Assembly: GCA_916613615.1 (NCBI GenBank)
Contig: OU744725.1
Span: 64,798,575 to 64,862,574 of the forward strand
Direction of reading: 5' to 3'
From: Steromphala cineraria
Lineage: Eukaryota; Mollusca; Gastropoda; Trochida; Trochidae
DNA: 64,000 nucleotides
Both the position numbers and the translations under genes were made by a program. The notes under the pieces were generated by a model, which had not been told where the DNA came from, did no database searches, and worked only from the letters and a program-made list of their open reading frames with translations. Below, in pieces: positions 54,073 through 64,000 of the stretch (its first letter is position 1; each line of letters begins with the position of its first letter).

Positions 54073-57000
54073 CGGCTTGAATAAGTCCGATTACGCCCAA
54101 ATTAGCGAAAACCGGCACTTTTTTGGTCTTCGGAAATGGATAAAAGTTCTTCGTGATGGTCCCAGGAGCAATTAGATGGGTCACAACCCTATTTTTGCAA
54201 CTTTGAAAATTTTAGTGGGTAAGAGTTATGCCCCTTGATTAAGCGATTTCATCAAATATTGGGAAAACCGTCGCTTTTTTGGAATTTTTGGATCAACTTA
54301 TGTCGTTCGAAATGATCTCAGCTACATTTTGATATATCACAACCCTACTTTTGGTGACTTTGATGACTTGGAATTCTTGCGCGTTGAGGGTTACGGGGCT
54401 TGAATAAGTGCGATTACGCCCAAATTAGCGAAAACCGGCACTTTTTTGGTCTTCGGAAATGGATAAAAGTTCTTCGTGATGGTCCCAGGAGCAATTAGAT
54501 GGGTCACAACCCTATTTTTGCAACTTTGAAAATTTTAGTGGGTAAGAGTTATGCCCCTTGATTAAGCGATTTCATCAAATATTGGGAAAACCGTCGCTTT
54601 TTTGGAATTTTTGGATCAACTTATGTCGTTCGAAATGATCTCAGCTACATTTTGATATATCACAACCCTACTTTTGGTGACTTTGATGACTTGGAATTCT
54701 TGCGCGTTGAGGGTTACGGGGCTTGAATAAGTCCGATTACGCCCAAATTAGCGAAAACCGGCACTTTTTTGGTCTTCGGAAATGGATAAAAGTTCTTCGT
54801 GATGGTCCCAGGAGCAATTAGATGGGTCACAACCCTATTTTTGCAACTTTGAAAATTTTAGTGGGTAAGAGTTATGCCCCTTGATTAAGCGATTTCATCA
54901 AATATTGGGAAAACCGTCGCTTTTTTGGAATTTTTGGATCAACTTATGTCGTTCGAAATGATCTCAGCTACATTTTGATATATCACAACCCTACTTTTGG
55001 TGACTTTGATGACTTGGAATTCTTGCGCGTTGAGGGTTACGGGGCTTGAATAAGTGCGATTACGCCCAAATTAGCGAAAACCGGCACTTTTTTGGTCTTC
55101 GGAAATGGATAAAAGTTCTTCGTGATGGTCCCAGGAGCAATTAGATGGGTCACAACCCTATTTTTGCAAATTTGAAAACTTTAGTGGGTAAGAGTTATGC
55201 CCCTTGATTAAGCGATTTCATCAAATATTGGGAAAACCGTCGCTTTTTTGGAATTTTTGGATCAACTTATGTCGTTCGAAATGATCTCAGCTACATTTTG
55301 ATATATCACAACCCTACTTTTGGTGACTTTGATGACTTGGAATTCTTGCGCGTTGAGGGTTACGGGGCTTGAATAAGTGCGATTACGCCCAAATTAGCGA
55401 AAACCGGTCCTTTTTTGGTCTTCGGAAATGGATAAAAGTTCTTCGTGATGGTCCCAGGAGCAATTAGATGGGTCACAACCCTATTTTTGCAACTTTGAAA
55501 ATTTTAGTGGGTAAGAGTTATGCCCCTTGATTAAGCGATTTCATCAAATATTGGGAAAACCGTCGCTTTTTTGGAATTTTTGGATCAACTTATGTTGTTC
55601 GAAATGATCTCAGCTACATTTTGATATATCACAACCCTACTTTTGGTGACTTTGATGACTTGGAATTCTTGCGCGTTGAGGGTTACGGGGCTTGAATAAG
55701 TGCGATTACGCCCAAATTAGCGAAAACCGGCACTTTTTTGGTCTTCGGAAATGGATAAAAGTTCTTCGTGATGGTCCCAGGAGCAATTAGATGGGTCACA
55801 ACCCTATTTTTGCAACTTTGAAAATTTTAGTGGGTAAGAGTTATGCCCCTTGATTAAGCGATTTCATCAAATATTGGGAAAACCGTCGCTTTTTTGGAAT
55901 TTTTGGATCAACTTATGTCGTTCGAAATGATCTCAGCTACATTTTGATATATCACAACCCTACTTTTGGTGACTTTGATGACTTGGAATTCTTGCGCGTT
56001 GAGGGTTACGCGGCTTGAATAAGTCCGATTACGCCCAAATTAGCGAAAACCGGCACTTTTTTGGTCTTCGGAAATGGATAAAAGTTCTTCGTGATGGTCC
56101 CAGGAGCAATTAGATGGGTCACAACCCTATTTTTGCAACTTTGAAAATTTTAGTGGGTAAGAGTTATGCCCCTTGATTAAGCGATTTCATCAAATATTGG
56201 GAAAACCGTCGCTTTTTTGGAATTTTTGGATCAACTTATGTCGTTCGAAATGATCTCAGCTACATTTTGATATATCACAACCCTACTTTTGGTGACTTTG
56301 ATGACTTGGAATTCTTGCGCGTTGAGGGTTACGGGGCTTGAATAAGTGCGATTACGCCCAAATTAGCGAAAACCGGCACTTTTTTGGTCTTCGGAAATGG
56401 ATAAAACTTCTTCGTGATGGTCCCAGTAGCAATTAGATGGGTCACAACCCTATTTTTGCAACTTTGAAAATTTTAGTGGGTAAGAGTTATGCCCCTTGAT
56501 TAAGCGATTTCATCAAATATTGGGAAAACCGTTGCTTTTTTGGAAATTTTGGATCAACTTATGTCGTTCGAAATGATCTCAGCTACATTTTGATATATCA
56601 CAACCCTACTTTTGGTGACTTTGATGACTTGGAATTCTTGCGCGTTGAGGGTTACGGGGCTTGAATAAGTGCGATTACGCCCAAATTAGCGAAAACCGGT
56701 CCTTTTTTGGTCTTCGGAAATGGATAAAAGTTCTTCGTGATGGTCCCAGGAGCAATTAGATGGGTCACAACCCTATTTTTGCAACTTTGAAAATTTTAGT
56801 GGGTAAGAGTTATGCCCCTTGATTAAGCGATTTCATCAAATATTGGGAAAACCGTCGCTTTTTTGGAATTTTTGGATCAACTTATGTTGTTCGAAATGAT
56901 CTCAGCTACATTTTGATATATCACAACCCTACTTTTGGTGACTTTGATGACTTGGAATTCTTGCGCGTTGAGGGTTACGGGGCTTGAATAAGTGCGATTA

Positions 57001-57303
57001 CGCCCAAATTAGCGAAAACCGGCACTTTTTTGGTCTTCGGAAATGGATAAAAGTTCTTCGTGATGGTCCCAGGAGCAATTAGATGGGTCACAACCCTATT
57101 TTTGCAACTTTGAAAATTTTAGTGGGTAAGAGTTATGCCCCTTGATTAAGCGATTTCATCAAATATTGGGAAAACCGTCGCTTTTTTGGAATTTTTGGAT
57201 CAACTTATGTCGTTCGAAATGATCTCAGCTACATTTTGATATATCACAACCCTACTTTTGGTGACTTTGATGACTTGGAATTCTTGCGCGTTGAGGGTTA
57301 CGC
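54073..57303 (-). repeat. 4- and 6-unit higher-order spacing
   Basis: The variant tacgcggcttg, linked to aagtccgatt about 15 bases on, is at 54073, 56011 and 57303, that is 6 and 4 units apart. The 4-unit step is supported by two further markers: ccggtcc at 55408 and 56700, and tatgttgttcg near 55595 and 56887, both 1292 bases apart. aagtccgatt also occurs without cgcgg, for example near 52472, 53763 and 54733, so the two changes are separable. Confidence 0.75.
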
Positions 57304-59951
57304 GGCTTGAATAAGTCCGATTACGCCCAAATTAGCGAAAACCGGCACTTTTTTGGTCTTCGGAAATGGATAAAAGTTCTTCGTGATGGTCCCAGGAGCA
57401 ATTAGATGGGTCACAACCCTATTTTTGCAACTTTGAAAATTTTAGTGGGTAAGAGTTATGCCCCTTGATTAAGCGATTTCATCAAATATTGGGAAAACCG
57501 TCGCTTTTTTGGAATTTTTGGATCAACTTATGTCGTTCGAAATGATCTCAGCTACATTTTGATATATCACAACCCTACTTTTGGTGACTTTGATGACTTG
57601 GAATTCTTGCGCGTTGAGGGTTACGGGGCTTGAATAAGTGCGATTACGCCCAAATTAGCGAAAACCGGCACTTTTTTGGTCTTCGGAAATGGATAAAAGT
57701 TCTTCGTGATGGTCCCAGGAGCAATTAGATGGGTCACAACCCTATTTTTGCAACTTTGAAAATTTTAGTGGGTAAGAGTTATGCCCCTTGATTAAGCGAT
57801 TTCATCAAATATTGGGAAAACCGTCGCTTTTTTGGAATTTTTGGATCAACTTATGTCGGTCGAAATGATCTCAGCTACATTTTGATATATCACAACCCTA
57901 CTTTTGGTGACTTTAATGACTTGGAATTCTTGCGCGTTGAGGGTTACGGGGCTTGAATAAGTGCGATTACGCCCAAATTAGCGAAAACCGGCACTTTTTT
58001 GGTCTTCGGAAATGGATAAAACTTCTTCGTGATGGTCCCAGTAGCAATTAGATGGGTCACAACCCTATTTTTGCAACTTTGAAAATTTTAGTGGGTAAGA
58101 GTTATGCCCCTTGATTAAGCGATTTCATCAAATATTGGGAAAACCGTCGCTTTTTTGGAATTTTTGGATCAACTTATGTCGTTCGAAATGATCTCAGCTA
58201 CATTTTGATATATCACAACCCTACTTTTGGTGACTTTGATGACTTGTAATTCTTGCGCGTTGAGGGTTACGGGGCTTGAATAAGTGCGATTACGCCCAAA
58301 TTAGCGAAAACCGGCACTTTTTTGGTCTTCGGAAATGGATAAAAGTTCTTCGTGATGGTCCCAGGAGCAATTAGATGGGTCACAACCCTATTTTTGCAAC
58401 TTTGAAAATTTTAGTGGGTAAGAGTTATGCCCCTTGATTAAGCGATTTCATCAAATATTGGGAAAACCGTAGCTTTTTTGGAATTTTTGGATCAACTTAT
58501 GTCGTTCGAAATGATCTCAGCTACATTTTGATATATCACAACCCTACTTTTGGTGACTTTGATGACTTGGAATTCTTGCGCGTTGAGGGTTACGGGGCTT
58601 GAATAAGTGCGATTACGCCCAAATTAGCGAAAACCGGCACTTTTTTGGTCTTCGGAAATGGATAAAACTTCTTCGTGATGGTCCCAGTAGCAATTAGATG
58701 GGTCACAACCCTATTTTTGCAACTTTGAAAATTTTAGTGGGTAAGAGTTATGCCCCTTGATTAAGCGATTTCATCAAATATTGGGAAAACCGTTGCTTTT
58801 TTGGAAATTTTGGATCAACTTATGTCGTTCGAAATGATCTCAGCTACATTTTGATATATCACAACCCTACTTTTGGTGACTTTGATGACTTGGAATTCTT
58901 GCGCGTTGAGGGTTACGGGGCTTGAATAAGTGCTATTACGCCCAAATTAGCGAAAACCGGTCCTTTTTTGGTCTTCGGAAATGGATAAAAGTTCTTCGTG
59001 ATGGTCCCAGTAGCAATTAGATGGGTCACAACCCTATTTTTGCAACTTTGAAAATTTTAGTGGGTAAGAGTTATGCCCCTTGATTAAGCGATTTCATCAA
59101 ATATTGGGAAAACCGTCGCTTTTTTGGAATTTTTGGATCAACTTATGTCGTTCGAAATGATCTCAGCTACATTTTGATATATCACAACCCTACTTTTGGT
59201 GACTTTGATGACTTGGAATTCTTGCGCGTTGAGGGTTATGGGGCTTGAATAAGTGCGATTACGCCCAAATTAGCGAAAACCGGCACTTTTTTGGTCTTCG
59301 GAAATGGATAAAAGTTCTTCGTGATGGTCCCAGGAGCAATTAGATGGGTCACAACCCTATTTTTGCAACTTTGAAAATTTTAGTGGGTAAGAGTTATGCC
59401 CCTTGATTAAGCGATTTCATCAAATATTGGGAAAACCGTTGCTTTTTTGGAATTTTTGGATCAACTTATGTCGTTCGAAATGATCTCAGCTACATTTTGA
59501 TATATCACAACCCTACTTTTGGTGACTTTGATGACTTGGAATTCTTGCGCGTTGAGGGTTACGGGGCTTGAATAAGTGCGATTACGCCCAAATTAGCGAA
59601 AACCGGCACTTTTTTGGTCTTCGGAAATGGATAAAAGTTCTTCGTGATGGTCCCAGGAGCAATTAGATGGGTCACAACCCTATTTTTGCAACTTTGAAAA
59701 TTTTAGTGGGTAAGAGTTATGCCCCTTGATTAAGCGATTTCATCAAATATTGGGAAAACCGTCGCTTTTTTGGAATTTTTGGATCAACTTATGTCGTTCG
59801 AAATGATCTCAGCTACATTTTGATATATCACAACCCTACTTTTGGTGACTTTGATGACTTGGAATTCTTGCGCGTTGAGGGTTACGGGGCTTGAATAAGT
59901 GCGATTACGCCCAAATTAGCGAAAACCGGCACTTTTTTGGTCTTCGGAAAT

Positions 59952-62900
59952 AGATAAAAGTTCTTCGTGATGGTCCCAGGAGCAATTAGATGGGTCACAA
60001 CCCTATTTTTGCAACTTTGAAAATTTTAGTGGGTAAGAGTTATGCCCCTTGATTAAGCGATTTCATCAAATATTGGGAAAACCGTCGCTTTTTTGGAATT
60101 TTTGGATCAACTTATGTCGTTCGAAATGATCTCAGCTACATTTTGATATATCACAACCCTACTTTTGGTGACTTTGATGACTTGGAATTCTTGCGCGTTG
60201 AGGGTTACGGGGCTTGAATAAGTGCGATTACGCCCAAATTAGCGAAAACCGGCACTTTTTTGGTCTTCGGAAATGGATAAAAGTTCTTCGTGATGGTCCC
60301 AGGAGCAATTAGATGGGTCACAACCCTATTTTTGCAACTTTGAAAATTTTAGTGGGTAAGAGTTATGCCCCTTGATTAAGCGATTTCATCAAATATTGGG
60401 AAAACCGTCGCTTTTTTGGAATTTTTGGATCAACTTATGTCGTTCGAAATGATCTCAGCTACATTTTGATATATCACAACCCTACTTTTGGTGACTTTGA
60501 TGACTTGGAATTCTTGCGCGTTGAGGGTTACGGGGCTTGAATAAGTGCGATTACGCCCAAATTAGCGAAAACCGGCACTTTTTTGGTCTTCGGAAATAGA
60601 TAAAAGTTCTTCGTGATGGTCCCAGGAGCAATTAGATGGGTCACAACCCTATTTTTGCAACTTTGAAAATTTTAGTGGGTAAGAGTTATGCCCCTTGATT
60701 AAGCGATTTCATCAAATATTGGGAAAACCGTCGCTTTTTTGGAATTTTTGGATCAACTTATGTCGTTCGAAATGATCTCAGCTACATTTTGATATATCAC
60801 AACCCTACTTTTGGTGACTTTGATGACTTGGAATTCTTGCGCGTTGAGGGTTACGGGGCTTGAATAAGTGCGATTACGCCCAAATTAGCGAAAACCGGCA
60901 CTTTTTTGGTCTTCGGAAATGGATAAAAGTTCTTCGTGATGGTCCCAGGAGCAATTAGATGGGTCACAACCCTATTTTTGCAAATTTGAAAACTTTAGTG
61001 GGTAAGAGTTATGCCCCTTGATTAAGCGATTTCATCAAATATTGGGAAAACCGTCGCTTTTTTGGAATTTTTGGATCAACTTATGTCGTTCGAAATGATC
61101 TCAGCTACATTTTGATATATCACAACCCTACTTTTGGTGACTTTGATGACTTGGAATTCTTGCGCGTTGAGGGTTACGGGGCTTGAATAAGTGCGATTAC
61201 GCCCAAATTAGCGAAAACCGGCACTTTTTTGGTCTTCGGAAATGGATAAAAGTTCTTCGTGATGGTCCCAGGAGCAATTAGATGGGTCACAACCCTATTT
61301 TTGCAACTTTGAAAATTTTAGTGGGTAAGAGTTATGCCCCTTGATTAAGCGATTTCATCAAATATTGGGAAAACCGTCGCTTTTTTGGAATTTTTGGATC
61401 AACTTATGTCGTTCGAAATGATCTCAGCTACATTTTGATATATCACAACCCTACTTTTGGTGACTTTGATGACTTGGAATTCTTGCGCGTTGAGGGTTAC
61501 GGGGCTTGAATAAGTGCGATTACGCCCAAATTAGCGAAAACCGGCACTTTTTTGGTCTTCGGAAATGGATAAAAGTTCTTCGTGATGGTCCCAGGAGCAA
61601 TTAGATGGGTCACAACCCTATTTTTGCAACTTTGAAAATTTTAGTGGGTAAGAGTTATGCCCCTTGATTAAGCGATTTCATCAAATATTGGGAAAACCGT
61701 CGCTTTTTTGGAATTTTTGGATCAACTTATGTCGTTCGAAATGATCTCAGCTACATTTTGATATATCACAACCCTACTTTTGGTGACTTTGATGACTTGG
61801 AATTCTTGCGCGTTGAGGGTTACGGGGCTTGAATAAGTGCGATTACGCCCAAATTAGCGAAAACCGGCACTTTTTTGGTCTTCGGAAATAGATAAAAGTT
61901 CTTCGTGATGGTCCCAGGAGCAATTAGATGGGTCACAACCCTATTTTTGCAACTTTGAAAATTTTAGTGGGTAAGAGTTATGCCCCTTGATTAAGCGATT
62001 TCATCAAATATTGGGAAAACCGTCGCTTTTTTGGAATTTTTGGATCAACTTATGTCGTTCGAAATGATCTCAGCTACATTTTGATATATCACAACCCTAC
62101 TTTTGGTGACTTTGATGACTTGGAATTCTTGCACGTTGAGGGTTACGGGGCTTGAATAAGTGCGATTACGCCCAAATTAGCGAAAACCGGCACTTTTTTG
62201 GTCTTCGGAAATGGATAAAAGTTCTTCGTGATGGTCCCAGGAGCAATTAGATGGGTCACAACCCTATTTTTGCAAATTTGAAAACTTTAGTGGGTAAGAG
62301 TTATGCCCCTTGATTAAGCGATTTCATCAAATATTGGGAAAACCGTCGCTTTTTTGGAATTTTTGGATCAACTTATGTCGTTCGAAATGATCTCAGCTAC
62401 ATTTTGATATATCACAACCCTACTTTTGGTGACTTTGATGACTTGGAATTCTTGCGCGTTGAGGGTTACGGGGCTTGAATAAGTGCGATTACGCCAAAAT
62501 TAGCGAAAACCGGCACTTTTTTGGTCTTCGGAAATGGATAAAAGTTCTTCGTGATGGTCCCAGGAGCAATTAGATGGGTCACAACCCTATTTTTGCAACT
62601 TTGAAAATTTTAGTGGGTAAGAGTTATGCCCCTTGATTAAGCGATTTCATCAAATATTGGGAAAACCGTTGCTTTTTTGGAATTTTTGGATCAACTTATG
62701 TCGTTCGAAATGATCTCAGCTACATTTTGATATATCACAACCCTACTTTTGGTGACTTTGATGACTTGGAATTCTTGCGCGTTGAGGGTTACGGGGCTTG
62801 AATAAGTGCGATTACGCCCAAATTAGCGAAAACCGGCACTTTTTTGGTCTTCGGAAATGGATAAAAGTTCTTCGTGATGGTCCCAGGAGCAATTAGATGG

Positions 62901-63891
62901 GTCACAACCCTATTTTTGCAAATTTGAAAACTTTAGTGGGTAAGAGTTATGCCCCTTGATTAAGCGATTTCATCAAATATTGGGAAAACCGTCGCTTTTT
63001 TGGAATTTTTGGATCAACTTATGTCGTTCGAAATGATCTCAGCTACATTTTGATATATCACAACCCTACTTTTGGTGACTTTGATGACTTGGAATTCTTG
63101 CGCGTTGAGGGTTACGGGGCTTGAATAAGTGCGATTACGCCCAAATTAGCGAAAACCGGCACTTTTTTGGTCTTCGGAAATGGATAAAAGTTCTTCGTGA
63201 TGGTCCCAGGAGCAATTAGATGGGTCACAACCCTATTTTTGCAACTTTGAAAATTTTAGTGGGTAAGAGTTATGCCTCTTGATTAAGCGATTTCATCAAA
63301 TATTGGGAAAACCGTCGCTTTTTTGGAATTTTTGGATCAACTTATGTCGTTCGAAATGATCTCAGCTACATTTTGATATATCACAACCCTACTTTTGGTG
63401 ACTTTGATGACTTGGAATTCTTGCGCGTTGAGGGTTACGGGGCTTGAATAAGTGCGATTACGCCCAAATTAGCGAAAACCGGCACTTTTTTGGTCTTCGG
63501 AAATAGATAAAAGTTCTTCGTGATGGTCCCAGGAGCAATTAGATGGGTCACAACCCTATTTTTGCAACTTTGAAAATTTTAGTGGGTAAGAGTTATGCCC
63601 CTTGATTAAGCGATTTCATCAAATATTGGGAAAACCGTCGCTTTTTTGGAATTTTTGGATCAACTTATGTCGTTCGAAATGATCTCAGCTACATTTTGAT
63701 ATATCACAACCCTACTTTTGGTGACTTTGATGACTTGGAATTCTTGCGCGTTGAGGGTTACGGGGCTTGAATAAGTGCGATTACGCCCAAATTAGCGAAA
63801 ACCGGCACTTTTTTGGTCTTCGGAAATGGATAAAAGTTCTTCGTGATGGTCCCAGGAGCAATTAGATGGGTCACAACCCTATTTTTGCAAA
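59952..63891 (-). repeat. Interleaved variant units at the right end of the window
   Basis: Two unit types alternate here. One has ggaaatagat in place of ggaaatggat at 59952, 60598, 61890 and 63505 (2, 4 and 5 units apart). The other has the double change gcaaatttgaaaactt at 60984, 62276, 62922 and 63891 (4, 2 and 3 units apart), with an older copy at 55170, 18 units upstream of 60984. All intervals are exact multiples of 323. The irregular multiples suggest repeated short exchanges rather than one fixed higher-order unit. Confidence 0.7.
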
Positions 63892-64000
63892 TTTGAAAAC
63901 TTTAGTGGGTAAGAGTTATGCCCCTTGATTAAGCGATTTCATCAAATATTGGGAAAACCGTCGCTTTTTTGGAATTTTTGGATCAACTTATGTCGTTCGA

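Larger units (their letters stand above)
42180..64000 (-). repeat. Satellite array 2: about 67.5 units in inverted orientation
   Basis: This is the same 323-bp satellite read on the - strand. The motif cggaaat (opposite strand of atttccg) starts at 42180, 42501, 42824 and so on to 63821. From 46379 to 63821 the distance is 17442, exactly 54 x 323, so there is no net length change over 17.4 kb. The consensus differs from array 1 at two sites. On the + strand it has tttggatcaac where the reverse of array 1 has tttggaccaac, and tacggggcttg where array 1 has tacgaggcttg. The first change adds a second GATC per unit. The second site is also locally variable, with tacagggc, tactgggc, tatggggc and tacgcggc copies. 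The array runs past the window end. I see no gene or foreign insertion. Confidence 0.98.

Noticed and set aside
1..64000. Telomere array or ribosomal spacer.
   Set aside because: Single tagggtt heptamers are not in tandem, and no rRNA gene segment or rDNA promoter-like unit was seen on either strand.
1..64000. Promoters, terminators or small RNA genes inside the unit.
   Set aside because: AT-rich words and short dyads occur in every unit, but nothing sets off a transcription signal from satellite background, and no tRNA-like fold was recognised.
1..64000. A novel defence or biosynthetic gene system.
   Set aside because: There is no coding capacity in the window beyond stop-interrupted satellite, so nothing supports such a system.

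Overview
The window is almost entirely one satellite DNA and holds no gene that I can support. A 323-bp unit is repeated head to tail from the first base to the last, interrupted only by a run of exactly 200 N (41980-42179). About 130 units lie left of the gap in one orientation, and about 67.5 units lie right of it in the opposite orientation. Both window edges fall inside the array, so its true ends are not visible. No rRNA, tRNA, transposon, retrotransposon, CRISPR array or bacterial operon signal is present. Such a long, homogeneous, roughly 40% GC satellite points to a eukaryotic nuclear genome, most likely a centromeric or heterochromatic block. A plant is plausible because each half-unit is nucleosome-sized and starts with a TAGGGTT heptamer, but I cannot name the species or match the repeat to a known family from memory.

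Layout. (1) 1-41979: array 1, read on the + strand. In its first 41 kb I find only six length changes. Its point variants recur at exact multiples of 323 bp, which reveals higher-order repeats: a 2-unit duplication near 5.7-6.9 kb, 10/11-unit spacing at 9.5-16.8 kb, a 9-unit (2907-bp) repeat at 24-31 kb, and a 20-unit (9+11) spacing at 30-39 kb. (2) 41980-42179: a sequencing or scaffold gap. (3) 42180-64000: array 2, the same satellite on the - strand. Two consensus substitutions per unit distinguish it from array 1. It has its own 9-unit higher-order repeat at 47-52 kb and 3-, 4- and 6-unit patterns elsewhere.

Three points stand out. The 323-bp unit is an old dimer: a 167-bp A half and a 156-bp B half align along their whole length and share a 17/19-identical core at the same offset. 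Each half has a 6-bp inverted repeat at the matching place, but with different bases in the arms. Finally, one-base indels crowd both sides of the N gap and are nearly absent elsewhere, so the inversion lies exactly where the assembly is weakest and should not be taken as biology without read support.

The only open reading frames are short ones (71-102 codons). They come from single-base changes that remove a stop codon in a repeat copy, or from translation through N; none is treated as a gene.
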